Positions 24,804 to 37,087 of a stretch of 64,000 nucleotides of DNA are shown piece after piece (position 1 is the stretch's first letter; each line of letters opens with the position of its first letter). The translations under genes and the position numbers were made by a program. The stretch covers positions 868,001-932,000 of the forward strand of contig NZ_JADJNN010000001.1 of NCBI RefSeq assembly GCF_016714285.1, given 5' to 3'. This DNA is from Nannocystis sp. (lineage in GTDB: Bacteria; Myxococcota_A; Polyangia; Nannocystales; Nannocystaceae). A model generated the notes under the pieces. It saw only the letters and a list, made by a program, of their open reading frames with translations. It searched no databases and was not told where the DNA came from.

Positions 24804-27293
24804 ATGCCCCCGTCCCAGAAGCAGAATCTGATCCCTGCCCCGTCCGGCGGCGCCCCACCGGCAGGCGCTGGTGCGCGGGCGGCAGGCGCTGGTGCGCGGG
24901 CAGCAGACGCTGGTGCGCGGGGCCAGACCATGTCCTTCGACACGGACATCGAGGTCGACGACGCCAGCGTCAGCCCCTCGGACCGCAAGACCCGCCCCGA
25001 GGAGGACTCGAAGGCCAGCCGCCGCCCGCTCGCCAGCACCACCGGCCGTCCGCTGGCCCAGACCCGCGGCGCCCTGGCGACCCGCAGCCCCGGCGGCCAG
25101 CGCGAGCGCACCCGCGGCCCCGCTGGCGCGATGGCGGCCGAGGGCAAGCAGGTCCGCCTCCTGCCCGGCCGCCGCGTCCCTGGCACCCGCTACCGCCTGG
25201 TCCGCTGGCTCGGCGAGGGCGGCATGGGCGTCGTCTACGAGGCCGAGCACGAGGACATCGAGCGCCGCGTCGCGCTCAAGATCCTGCGCAGCGAGGCCAG
25301 CGAAGATCCGCAGCAGGCGGCCCAGTTCCGCGAGGAGGCCCGCGCCGCCAGCCGGATCGGCTCGCCCAACATCGTCGAGATCTTCGACTTCGGCGAGCTC
25401 CCCGACGGCCGCCTCATGTTCGCCATGGAGCTGCTCAACGGCCATGGCCTCGACACCGAGCTCGACAAGTGCCCGATGGATCAGGGCCGCATGATCGGGA
25501 TCTTGCGGCAGGTCTGCAAGGGCCTGGCCGCCGCGCACGAGGTCGGCATCATCCACCGCGACGTCAAGCCCGACAACATCATCTTGCTCGCCGCCCACGG
25601 GGCCGTCGGCGCCGGCGCCAGCGGACGCAGCGACCGCGTCAAGGTCGTCGACTTCGGCATCGCCACCATCAACGCCGAGGCCGACACCGGCGCCGCCGGC
25701 ACCCCGCACTACATGGCCCCCGAGCAGGTCCTCGGCGTCCCCTTCGACGGTCGCCTCGACATGTACTCGCTCGGCTGCACCGCCTACGAGCTGCTGGTCG
25801 GCAAGCCTCCCTTCGTCGCCCAGACCGTCGATCAAATTCTCCAGGCCCAGCTCGAGTCGACCCCGGTCCCGCCCTCCGAGCTGTGCCCCCCGGGCACCGT
25901 CCACCCCGCGCTCGAGGCCGTGATCCTCCGCTGCCTCGAGAAGACCCCCGAGAAGCGCTTCCGCGACATGCACGACCTCGAGGCCGCGCTGTGCGAGGCC
26001 CAGATCGCCGCCGGCATCTCGACCCCATGGGACGACCTCGCCCTGCCGCCCGTCGACGTCGAGCGCCGCGACGAGCTCCTGCGCAAGATGCCCAAGCTCG
26101 GCGACCCCGCCCGCCCGCGTCGCCGCTGGCTGTGGCCCGCGATCGCCGTCGGCAGCTCGCTGCTCGCCGCCGGCCTCGCCGCCGTCATCGTGCTCGCCAA
26201 CCGCAGCCCCGCGACCAGCAGCAGCCCCGAGGTCGACGCCCTCGCCGAGGCGGCCCGCGCCGCCGGTCTGCGCGCCCACTGGGTCTGGCCGCCCAAGGAG
26301 GACCTGGGCGACACCTCCCTGCGCCGCGTCCTCCAGCTCGAGGCGATGGACGGCGAACTCGACCTCGTCGCCGAGCAACGCGCGAGGGAGCTGCGCACCG
26401 AGTTCGCCACCCTCCTCGTCACCCTCGGCGACGACTACTGGGACAAGGACGGCGGCAAGGCCTTCGCCCGCGACTACTACCTGCAGGCGATCAGCTTCGA
26501 CCCGAACAACGAGCACGCCCGCTCGCGCACCGGCGCCACCCCGGGCATGATCGCCGAGTTCCTCGACAAGGCCGCCCAGGGCTCCTTCAGCGAGGAGGAG
26601 ATCCGCGCCGCCGCCCCGCTCATCGCCCTCGCCGAGCCCGACGTCGTCAAGCGCGAGGAGAAGCTGCTCGCCCTCGCCGACGAGGCCGACGACGAGAGCG
26701 CCAGCGGCTCCGCCAACCTCGAGCGCCTGATCGCATCCACCAGCGGCAAGCCGCGCAAGCGCCGGGTCAAGAAGGACGACGACGGCCGCACCGCCCAGTC
26801 GACCCTCACGATCGTCCCGCCCGGCCAGGACCCCGGTACTGGCCCCGGTACTGGCCCAGGCCCGATCGACCCCGTCGCCACCCCGCCGCAGCCGGGCGTC
26901 AAGCCCGGCACCCCCGCCGTCAAGCGCGACACCAAGGAGTCGAGCAAGCTCGTCAAGGACGCCAACAAGGCGCTCGCCGCCGGCAACCGCAAGGAGGCCG
27001 AGGCCCTGTTCCACCAGGCCCTCGGCAGCGACAACCGCAACGCCGCCGCCCTCATCGGTCTCAGCGACCTCGAGTTCGACAAGGGCGCCTACCAGCGCGC
27101 CGCCGACTACGCCGAGAAGGCCACCGCCGCCGCCCCCAAGAACGGCGGTTACCACCTCCGCCTCGGCGACGCCTTCTACAAGCTGCTGCGCTACACCGAC
27201 GCCCGCCGCGCCTACGAGAAGGCCAAGGAGCTCGGCGTCCGCGAGGCCACCGACCGCCTCGACAAGCTCAAGGCCAAGCTCGGCGGCAAGTAG
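24804..27293 (+). CDS. Hanks-type Ser/Thr kinase with transmembrane segment and TPR sensor
   Basis: 829 residues from the ATG at 24804; a start at 24930 (MSFDTDIEVDD) is also plausible. The first 40 residues include a 7-residue repeat encoded by three 21-bp copies. The kinase domain shows GEGGMGVVYEA (about 136), HRDVKPDN (about 250), DFGIA (about 283) and PHYMAPEQ. A transmembrane helix (WPAIAVGSSLLAAGLAAVIV) lies near residue 445. A helical region and C-terminal TPR repeats (KEAEALFHQALGSDNRNAAA, DARRAYEKAKELG) form the periplasmic sensor side. Substrate and signal are unknown. The M16 peptidase gene follows 89 bp downstream. Confidence 0.85.
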   Translation: MPPSQKQNLIPAPSGGAPPAGAGARAAGAGARAADAGARGQTMSFDTDIEVDDASVSPSDRKTRPEEDSKASRRPLASTTGRPLAQTRGALATRSPGGQRERTRGPAGAMAAEGKQVRLLPGRRVPGTRYRLVRWLGEGGMGVVYEAEHEDIERRVALKILRSEASEDPQQAAQFREEARAASRIGSPNIVEIFDFGELPDGRLMFAMELLNGHGLDTELDKCPMDQGRMIGILRQVCKGLAAAHEVGIIHRDVKPDNIILLAAHGAVGAGASGRSDRVKVVDFGIATINAEADTGAAGTPHYMAPEQVLGVPFDGRLDMYSLGCTAYELLVGKPPFVAQTVDQILQAQLESTPVPPSELCPPGTVHPALEAVILRCLEKTPEKRFRDMHDLEAALCEAQIAAGISTPWDDLALPPVDVERRDELLRKMPKLGDPARPRRRWLWPAIAVGSSLLAAGLAAVIVLANRSPATSSSPEVDALAEAARAAGLRAHWVWPPKEDLGDTSLRRVLQLEAMDGELDLVAEQRARELRTEFATLLVTLGDDYWDKDGGKAFARDYYLQAISFDPNNEHARSRTGATPGMIAEFLDKAAQGSFSEEEIRAAAPLIALAEPDVVKREEKLLALADEADDESASGSANLERLIASTSGKPRKRRVKKDDDGRTAQSTLTIVPPGQDPGTGPGTGPGPIDPVATPPQPGVKPGTPAVKRDTKESSKLVKDANKALAAGNRKEAEALFHQALGSDNRNAAALIGLSDLEFDKGAYQRAADYAEKATAAAPKNGGYHLRLGDAFYKLLRYTDARRAYEKAKELGVREATDRLDKLKAKLGGK
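24852..24920 (+). repeat. 21-bp tandem repeat, three copies, at the kinase N-terminus
   Basis: Units of GCAGGCGCTGGTGCGCGGGC type, read in frame as AGAGARA. If translation begins at 24930 these are upstream leader repeats. Confidence 0.75.
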
Positions 27294-27362
27294 CCCCGCT
27301 CCGGCGCCGGGGCGTCGCGGCGCCCCCGATTTCAGCCCCTATTCAGGCGTGCGGCCCCGGCG

Positions 27363-27368
27363 TACCGT
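27363..27368 (+). promoter_or_regulatory. -10-like hexamer TACCGT
   Basis: Ends 14 nt before the ATG at 27383. The same hexamer precedes the metzincin-like gene. Confidence 0.35.
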
Positions 27369-27382
27369 GCGGCCCCCTCCAT

Positions 27383-30543
<3,161 letters not shown>

Positions 30544-30547
<4 letters not shown>

Positions 30548-32010
30548 CGCGCCTGTCCCTCGGGACAGGCGCGTTGCTGCCGACGCCGCCGCCGTCGCAG
30601 CCCGAGCAGCCCGAGCCCGAGAAGCCCGGCCCCCGCGGTCCCGTCGACCTCACAGCCGCAGCGCCGCTTCGCCGTCACCCCGAGCTCGGGCAGGTCCTGC
30701 GCCAACAGCTCCGCCAGCACGAGCGATCGGTCGACGTCCGCCAGCGACCGCACCCGCCGCGGCTCCGAGCGCACGCCCGCGGGCGAGACCTCCGACCACA
30801 GCCCGTGCCGCGGCGCCTCGCAGGCGATCGCCCCCGCGAAGGGATGGCGCACGAGCAGGCGCGTCATGAAGTCGTTCGCGCCGTCCATCGCCGGATCCAG
30901 CACCGGCGCCGGCCCGACCTGCGGGTGCGCCTCGCTGCCGCCCACGATCGGCCGCGCCGCCGCCAACTCGAGGTCCTTCGTCATCTCGTCGGCCCCGAGC
31001 CGCGTGTGCAGCCGCGTGATCACCAGCGCCTCCCGGAGCCCGCGCACCGTCGCCAGGCCCGGCGCCGCCGCGGCCCCGAGCGCCCCCAGCTCGGCCCCCT
31101 CCCACCCCGCCAGCGGCCGACCCGCGTACTCGCCGACCACCGCCCCCGGCGTGCGCGCCAGCACGGCGTCGAGCAGGGCCGCGTGCACGGGACCGATCCG
31201 CTCGCGCGCCTCGCCCCGCAGCAGCACCGAGGTCGGCATCAACGCCGCCGGATAATTCCCCGCCTCGAAGCGCCGCCCGACCGCGATCGTGTGGACCACC
31301 AGGTCCTGCACCCCGATCGCGTTGACCGTCCCGATCTTCAGCGGCAGCACGAAGCGCTCGCTGTCGTAGTGAAAGCGCAGCGGCGACAGCGTCGCCTCCC
31401 CGTCCGCGTTGAAGTGCACCTGCCCCGGATCCACCTCGGCGATCAAGAACCGCATCCCCGCGTCCGCGTAGGGCCGCAGCGCCGCCTCGGCCGCCGCGCT
31501 CAGGTGGTACTCGCGCGCGCGCAGGAACTCGACGATCACCGCCGACTCGCTCGCCCCCGGCGCCATGAAGCTGTACTCGCCGTCCTGAAAGGTCGCCGGC
31601 GCCTCGCGCCGCACCGGCGTCGGCTCTTCCGGCTTCACCGTCGGCTCGGGCGCGGCGCACGGGTCCTGCTCCCATTGCTCGAGCAACATCGGCGCCGTGC
31701 TGGCGTCGAGCTGATCGAGCAAACGCCGATCGACGATGCGCAGGTCCTCCGCCGCCACCTCACCGGGCACCGGGATCACCAGCGCGAACCCATCCGCCGG
31801 CCCGCGATAGTCGGCCTGCATGGTCACCACCGTGCGCGGCCCGTCGCGCAGCAACACCACCCGCGCCGCCCTGCTGCCCATCGCCCGGTCGTGCTTCGCC
31901 ACGTACATCCCCGGGAACGCCGCCGCCGACCCCGAGGTCAGCAGCCCGACCAGCAACCCGACCAATGGCGCGGCCGCAGCGACGCGACATGCGAGGACCC
32001 GCCCCATCAT
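30544..32010 (-). CDS. DUF2330 exported protein with MYXO-CTERM
   Basis: 488 residues. The signal peptide (LVGLLVGLLTSGSAAAF) leads into the DUF2330 pattern: MYVAKHDRAMGSRAARVVLLRDG, DYRGPADGFALVIPVP, VIVEFLRAREYHLS and HYDSERFVLPLKIG. The C-terminus RCGCEVDGTAGAG plus Leu/Gly-rich helix plus RRRRRRQQR is a MYXO-CTERM signal, followed by a repeat-encoded tail (ACPEGQAR). DUF2330 proteins are widespread in myxobacteria with no known biochemical function. TATCGT lies 7 nt before the ATG at 32010. Confidence 0.82.
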
Positions 32011-32017
32011 CCCCGCC

Positions 32018-32023
32018 ACGATA
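32018..32023 (-). promoter_or_regulatory. -10-like hexamer TATCGT (minus strand)
   Basis: Ends 7 nt before the ATG at 32010. The context is nearly identical to the element before the SnoaL-like gene. Confidence 0.45.
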
Positions 32024-32065
32024 CCCGAACTTCGGCGCCCCTCGCACCAGCCCCGGGGCGACGCC

Positions 32066-32446
32066 TCAACGCGGCTGCAGCTCCGCCCGCAGCCCCGCCA
32101 CCGACGCGGCGATGTCCTGCACCGTCGCGTCGCCGATCGACGCGTTCCGGGCCGCCCGCTCCAGCGCCTCTGCCTGCTGGCGCAGCGCGGGACAGGCGGT
32201 CGTGCTCCGCATGGGCTCGAGGCTCTGACAAGCGCGTCGAAGCTCCGCGATCTTCGGCGCGAGCGCCCCGGGCTCGCGCTCACCCGCCGCCAACGTCGCC
32301 TGCAGCCCCTCCGCGGCCGCCAGCGCCGCGGCCTCGGCCGCGGCGACCGCCTCGGTCGTGGCCGTCGGCACCGCCAGCTGCCGCCGCGCCACATACCCCG
32401 CGATCAGCACCACCACCGCGATCAGGATCACCCCGTACTGCCGCAT
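32066..32446 (-). CDS. Small single-pass membrane protein, unknown
   Basis: 126 residues from the ATG at 32446; a GTG two codons upstream is possible. One N-terminal transmembrane helix (YGVILIAVVVLIAGYVA) is followed by an Ala/Glu-rich helical region with coiled-coil character (AVAAAEAAALAAAEGLQATL) and two Cys residues. No family is recognised. It lies on the same strand as the radical SAM gene upstream and the DUF2330 gene downstream, so it may be cotranscribed with either. Confidence 0.6.
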   Translation of the reverse strand: MRQYGVILIAVVVLIAGYVARRQLAVPTATTEAVAAAEAAALAAAEGLQATLAAGEREPGALAPKIAELRRACQSLEPMRSTTACPALRQQAEALERAARNASIGDATVQDIAASVAGLRAELQPR

Positions 32447-32520
32447 ACCCACCGCACTAACACGCCCGCGCCGCCGCGCTCAAGGCTCCCCCGCGCGCAC
32501 CGGCTGCCTCGCCCCCGCGC

Positions 32521-34419
32521 TCAGGTCTCCCCGGCGCGCACCGGCTGCATCGCCGCGTACCCGTGCGCGCGCACGTAGTTGATATGCAGCCCGCGGCACC
32601 CCGCATCGTGCACGCAGCCGCGGCAGCGCAGCGACTTGGTGAAGAAGCGACCGAGCACGTAGCGCTTCGCGTAGCGGAAGATCTCGATCCGCCCCTCACC
32701 CGTCAGCATCGCCCCGTCGAGCAGCCCCGGCCGCTCGCTCGGCGCCCGCCCGAGCACGCAGGCCGGCACGCCCTCGACCTGCACCGGCAGCGTGAACTCG
32801 GCGAAGAAGCGCGGCAGATCGAGGTCCTCCTCCGCCGAGCTCGTCAGCCGCTCGTGCGTCGGCTGCCACAGCACCAGCCGCCGCGGCGCCTCCGTCAGCC
32901 CGCGCAGCCACGCCTCGTTCGCCCGCGCCAGCGCCAGCGCCACCACGAATTCCCCCGGCCCCGCCAGCAGCGCCTCCGCCTCGGCCGCGGTGCGCACCAC
33001 CACCCGCGTCAGCCGCTTGCCCGCGATCACGACCTGTCCCTCCGGCCCTGTCCCAAGCGCCAGCAGACCGCGCGTATCACCAAGCTCCAGCTCGAGCTCC
33101 GGCACCCCGGGAAACCCCGCCGCGCAGGCCTCGGCCGCCGCCAGATCCGGCGCCACCACCCACAGCGCCCGCGCCCCCGCCTCCTGCGCCAGCGCCGGCA
33201 AGGCCCGCACCCGCGGCGGCTTGAACTCCGGCAACCCCACCGCACCCGCAAACAACGGCAAGCGCACTCGCCCCGCCGACCTGTCCCCCGGGACATCCGA
33301 CCTGTCCCCGGGGACATCCCCCGGGATAGGCGCCATCGCGGCCGCCGCCTCCGCCTCGGTCCCGTCGCTCACGCCCGCGTGCCGGGCCCGCAGCGCCATC
33401 TGCGTCTCCGCCCGCTTCTTGCTCGCCGGGTCCCCGCCGTACACCGGCGCCTGCTGCTCCTCCCACCCCGTGTCGATCCGCAGCACCGCGAACTTCGCGT
33501 CCTCGACCACCCCGCGCACCTCCTCGAGCGTGTCGCACAGCGGCTGCAGGTAGCAGTACCCGCAGCGGTGCGGCGAGCGGCAGTCGAGCGGCACCCCGCG
33601 CTCGAGCAGGTGCGCGTACTCCTCCTTGCGCCCGCGCACCTCGTCCCCGAGCTTGTACGGGTCCTGGATCAGATCCTCGAAGCCCTCGAGGTGCTGCGGC
33701 GGGAAGCGATTGAGCCAGATGTGGATCCCGGGCTTGCGCGCGTACGCGAACGCCGCCAACAAATACGGCCGCATCTCCTCGAGGTCGTAGAACAGCGTCT
33801 CCTTGCCCTCCGTGTACGCCCGCCCGAACGGGATCACGTGCAGCAGGTCGAACTCGCGGACCCCCATCGCCGTGAAGGTCGCCAGCAGCTCCGGCAGCTG
33901 GCGCACGTTGCCCCGGTTCACGCACACGTCGATGTTGACGATCGGCCGCCCGTCCGCGAGCGCCCGCTTCAGCCCCACCACCTCCTCCTCGAAGGCCCCC
34001 TTCGTACCCACCAAGGCGTCGTGGATCTTGGCGTTCGGCCCGTGGATCGAGAACGTGATCTCGCCGAGCCCCGCGTCGAGCGCCCGCCGCAGGAACTCGC
34101 CGTACGCGAACATCCGCCCGTTGGTCACGGTCTGGACCTTGCGATAACCCGCGAGCTTGCCGAGCCGCACGAAGTCGACGAAGTCCGGGTGGATCGTCGG
34201 CTCCCCGCCCGACAGGATCAGCCGCTGCGCCCCCTTGCGCCGCCCGTCGAGGATCTGCTGCTTGACCTCCTCGCGCGCGCGGTTGGTCCCATCGTGCGTG
34301 TGCGCGTCGAGGCAGAACACGCAGCGGTCGTTGCAATCGAAGGTCAGCCGCACCCAGTTGCGCTGCTCGTGCGCCGCGTCCTCGTGCTCGCGGATCTTCG
34401 GGGCAGCCGGCGCGTCCAT
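32521..34419 (-). CDS. Radical SAM/SPASM-type protein with long C-terminal extension
   Basis: 632 residues from the ATG at 34419. The radical SAM cluster motif is CNDRCVFC (C29, C33, C36), followed by LILSGGEPTIHPDF, a SAM-binding GGEP motif. A Cys patch (RSPHRCGYCYLQPLC) near residue 330 fits an auxiliary-cluster domain. After a linker built from TGTCC repeats (read as VPGDVPGDRSDVPGDRS), a further ~240 residues end in CRGCVHDAGCRG, a second Cys patch like those closing other radical SAM enzymes here. The extension may be a degenerate second radical SAM unit. It probably modifies a peptide or small molecule; the substrate is unknown. It is divergent from the double radical SAM gene. Confidence 0.8.
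   Translation of the reverse strand: MDAPAAPKIREHEDAAHEQRNWVRLTFDCNDRCVFCLDAHTHDGTNRAREEVKQQILDGRRKGAQRLILSGGEPTIHPDFVDFVRLGKLAGYRKVQTVTNGRMFAYGEFLRRALDAGLGEITFSIHGPNAKIHDALVGTKGAFEEEVVGLKRALADGRPIVNIDVCVNRGNVRQLPELLATFTAMGVREFDLLHVIPFGRAYTEGKETLFYDLEEMRPYLLAAFAYARKPGIHIWLNRFPPQHLEGFEDLIQDPYKLGDEVRGRKEEYAHLLERGVPLDCRSPHRCGYCYLQPLCDTLEEVRGVVEDAKFAVLRIDTGWEEQQAPVYGGDPASKKRAETQMALRARHAGVSDGTEAEAAAAMAPIPGDVPGDRSDVPGDRSAGRVRLPLFAGAVGLPEFKPPRVRALPALAQEAGARALWVVAPDLAAAEACAAGFPGVPELELELGDTRGLLALGTGPEGQVVIAGKRLTRVVVRTAAEAEALLAGPGEFVVALALARANEAWLRGLTEAPRRLVLWQPTHERLTSSAEEDLDLPRFFAEFTLPVQVEGVPACVLGRAPSERPGLLDGAMLTGEGRIEIFRYAKRYVLGRFFTKSLRCRGCVHDAGCRGLHINYVRAHGYAAMQPVRAGET
33035..33062. repeat. Two TGTCC-type units, 14-bp spacing
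   Basis: Cores start at 33035 and 33049 inside the radical SAM coding region (near GTGPEGQVV). Confidence 0.65.
33280..33316. repeat. Two perfect TGTCC-N4-GGACA units, 21-bp spacing
   Basis: Cores at 33282-33295 and 33303-33316. Read in frame as the duplicated VPGDRSD peptide joining the two halves of the radical SAM protein. Confidence 0.85.
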
Positions 34420-34426
34420 GCCCGCC

Positions 34427-34432
34427 ATCATA
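34427..34432 (-). promoter_or_regulatory. -10-like hexamer TATGAT (minus strand)
   Basis: Ends 7 nt before the ATG at 34419 and supports that start over longer upstream frames. Confidence 0.5.
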
Positions 34433-34472
34433 CCCGGATCCGCCGCCAGCCCGACCACGCGGGCCCATGACC

Positions 34473-34597
34473 GCAGCGCCGCAGCTCCCGGCTCGGCCTC
34501 CACACCGCCTCTCCCGTGCGCGTCAGCCTGGCCCACCACCGCGGCGCCGCAGCCCCACTCGCCCGCCACACCGCCCGTCGCGTGCGTGTTAGCCTGC
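34473..34597. repeat. Imperfect direct duplication upstream of the double radical SAM gene
   Basis: Two copies about 68 bp apart (near 34473-34531 and 34541-34597) share GCGCCGCAG, CCACACCGCC and a final GTYAGCCTG. Only the second has a proper TTAGCCT, suggesting a duplicated promoter region. Confidence 0.55.
34590..34595 (+). promoter_or_regulatory. -10-like hexamer TAGCCT
   Basis: Ends 9 nt before the ATG at 34605. No ribosome binding site is seen. Confidence 0.45.
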
Positions 34598-34604
34598 CCT
34601 CTCG

Positions 34605-37043
34605 ATGCCCGCGCCCCGCATCCTGGTCGTGCACCCGCCGGTCTCGATCGCGCGGGACTTCATCGACTACCCCTACCTCGCCGACCTCGGCGCCGTGCAG
34701 CTCGCCGCCGTGCTCGCGCAGGCCCTCCCCGCCGCGCAGGTCGAGCTGCGCGACGCCTACGCCCTCCCCGGCGCCGACCTCCAGTGGCGCCCCGACGGCC
34801 GCGCCCGCATCGGCCTCGATCCCGCCCAGCTCGCGACCCACATCAGCGACGGCCCGCTCGCCGCCGCCGTCGTCGCCATCACCCCGTTTCACCGCCCGCC
34901 CCTGCGCGACGACCTGCTCGCAGCTGTCCTTTCGGACATCCGCCAGCGCTGGCCCAGGGCCAGCATCATCCTTGCCGACTGCTACCAGTCGGGCCAGCAC
35001 TACGTCGCCAGCGACGGCCACGAGCTGCTGCGCCGCTACCCCGAGGCCGACGCCCTGGTCCAGTTCGAGGCCGAGCGCACCGTCCCCGCCCTGCTCACGG
35101 CGCTCCTCAACAACAACACGCGCCCGACCGGCGTCCACGCCGGCGCCCAGCCCGAGCTCGACGACCTGCCCCCACCCGCGTGGGACCGCGTCGACCTGGG
35201 CGCCTACGCCAGCTTCCACGCCAGCGTCGTCCGCGGCCTCCAGCGCGGCGCCTGGGCCTTCCCGATCGCCGGCCGCGTGCTCCCCCTCGTCACCACCCGC
35301 GGCTGCCCCTTCACCTGCCTGCACTGCAGCTCCAACCCCGACACCCCGCACGGCCAGCCCAAGCGCCAGCGCCGACGCTCGCCACAAAACCTGAGCGCCC
35401 TGCTCGAGCACCACAAGGCGCTCGGCGCCACCTCGCTGCACGTCCTCGACGAGCTCGTCAACGTCCACGAGGCCCACTTCGATCACCTGCTCGCCGAGCT
35501 CGCCCGCCTCGATCTCCGCGTCGAGATCCCCAACGGCATGCGCGCCGACTACCTCTTGCCGCGCCACCTCGAGAGCCTCGCCGGCCGCACCACCACCGTC
35601 AGCGTCAGCGCCGAGAGCGGCGTCCAGCGGGTCGTCAGCGAGGTCGTCGGCAAACGGCTCAATCTCGCCGCGATCGTCCGCGCCGCCGAGCACGCCCACG
35701 CCGCCGGCGTCCCCCTGATGATCCACTACATCATCGGCATGCCCGGCGAGTCCGCCGAGGAGATCAACGCCACCCTCGCCTTCGCCCTCGACCTGTGGGA
35801 CCGCTTCAAGGCCTGGCCCGCCGTCCAGCACGCCACCCCGCTCCCCGGCACCCGCCTCGCCGCCACCGCCCACGCCGCCGCCCTACCTGTCCTTTCAGAC
35901 AGCGGCACCCCACGCCGCGCCGTCTCCCTACCTGTCCTTTCAGACAGCGACGACGGCGACTGGGGCCCCCGCTTCCAGCGCGCCGCCAGCGGCGTCGGCG
36001 AGCTCGCGCCGGCCCTCCTCGCCAAGTTCATGTGGACCTTCGAGCAGCGCCTGCGCGCCTCCCAGGGCCCGCAGAAGCTGGTCATGAACGTCACCTACGT
36101 GTGCAACAACCATTGCACCTTCTGCGCCGTCGGCACCCGCACCCAGGTCGACGGTCACCCGACCCGCCAGCGCGAGCAGCTCGCCCACTGGCGCGCCCAG
36201 GGCGTCCACCAGGTCGACTTCGACGGCGGCGAGCCGACCCTCAACCCCGAGCTCATCGCCCTCATCCGCCACGCCCGCGGCCTCGGCTACACCCGCGTCA
36301 ACGTCACCACCAACGGCCGCCTGTGCGCCTACGAGGCCTTCGCCGCCCGGCTCGTCAACAGCGGCCTCACCAGCCTGCTGTTCAGCGTCCACGGCCCCGA
36401 CGCCCGCACCCACGCCCAGAACGTCGGCGTCGCCGAGGCCTTCGAGCAGACCATCGCCGGCATCCGCCACTGCGTCCGCCTCGCCCCCGCCGGCCTCGAG
36501 CTCGGCATGAACGTCACCATCACGAAGTCCAACGTCGAGCTGCTCGGCGAGCTCGCGGCGCTCGCGTGGGAGCTCCAGCTCCCGTGGATGAACCTCCAGT
36601 TCCTGACCCCGTTCGGCCGCGCCACCAGGCAGGTCGCCCCCGACACCGCCCACGCCGCCGAACGTGCCATCGCCGTCATCGACGCCTGGCGCGCGCGCAT
36701 GAAGTTCCAGGTCATCAACCTGCCCTTCTGCTTCATGCCCGACCACAGCGAGTTCCTCCAGGGCGACCTCGGCAAGCTCTCGCGCCACATGGTCTTCGTC
36801 AACAACGAGACCGTGAACCTCGCCAGCTACCTCGCCGAACGCCGCACCCGCAAGCCGCAGTGCGCCGCGTGCCCCCACGCCTGCTTCTGCGGCGGCTTCT
36901 ACGAGCTCGACGACGTCCCCGAACCCCCCTGGCTCATCGCCGCCGAGGATCTCGTGCGCCCGATCGCCGACCCCCGCCGCCACGAGTCCGTCCCCGCCGG
37001 CTTCCGCGGCCGCCTCGCAGCCCGCCAGCAGGGCGACTCGTAG
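34605..37043 (+). CDS. Double radical SAM fusion with B12-binding-like N-terminus
   Basis: 812 residues. Residues 1 to about 150 resemble a B12-binding domain (ILVVHPPVSIARDFIDYPYL, LADLGAVQLAAVL). The first radical SAM domain has RGCPFTCLHC (near residue 234) and continues to IHYIIGMPGESAEE. After a linker with two TGTCC-TTTC-AGACA copies (PVLSDS twice), a second radical SAM domain starts at TYVCNNHCTFC (about 500), with DFDGGEPTLNPEL. It ends with a Cys patch CAACPHACFCGGF. Two complete radical SAM units in one chain is unusual and suggests a two-step reaction on one substrate (inference). The gene is convergent with the compact radical SAM gene. Confidence 0.82.
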   Translation: MPAPRILVVHPPVSIARDFIDYPYLADLGAVQLAAVLAQALPAAQVELRDAYALPGADLQWRPDGRARIGLDPAQLATHISDGPLAAAVVAITPFHRPPLRDDLLAAVLSDIRQRWPRASIILADCYQSGQHYVASDGHELLRRYPEADALVQFEAERTVPALLTALLNNNTRPTGVHAGAQPELDDLPPPAWDRVDLGAYASFHASVVRGLQRGAWAFPIAGRVLPLVTTRGCPFTCLHCSSNPDTPHGQPKRQRRRSPQNLSALLEHHKALGATSLHVLDELVNVHEAHFDHLLAELARLDLRVEIPNGMRADYLLPRHLESLAGRTTTVSVSAESGVQRVVSEVVGKRLNLAAIVRAAEHAHAAGVPLMIHYIIGMPGESAEEINATLAFALDLWDRFKAWPAVQHATPLPGTRLAATAHAAALPVLSDSGTPRRAVSLPVLSDSDDGDWGPRFQRAASGVGELAPALLAKFMWTFEQRLRASQGPQKLVMNVTYVCNNHCTFCAVGTRTQVDGHPTRQREQLAHWRAQGVHQVDFDGGEPTLNPELIALIRHARGLGYTRVNVTTNGRLCAYEAFAARLVNSGLTSLLFSVHGPDARTHAQNVGVAEAFEQTIAGIRHCVRLAPAGLELGMNVTITKSNVELLGELAALAWELQLPWMNLQFLTPFGRATRQVAPDTAHAAERAIAVIDAWRARMKFQVINLPFCFMPDHSEFLQGDLGKLSRHMVFVNNETVNLASYLAERRTRKPQCAACPHACFCGGFYELDDVPEPPWLIAAEDLVRPIADPRRHESVPAGFRGRLAARQQGDS
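34925..34938. repeat. TGTCC-TTTC-GGACA core in coding sequence
   Basis: Perfect arms inside the B12-binding-like region, read in frame as VLSDIR. Confidence 0.7.
35886..35948. repeat. Two TGTCC-TTTC-AGACA copies, 45-bp spacing, in the inter-domain linker
   Basis: Cores at 35888-35901 and 35933-35946. The 45-bp spacing keeps frame and duplicates the PVLSDS peptide. Confidence 0.8.
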
Positions 37044-37087
37044 GCCCGCGCACTCGTGGGCGCTCCCGCCAGATCCCGGCGACGCGC

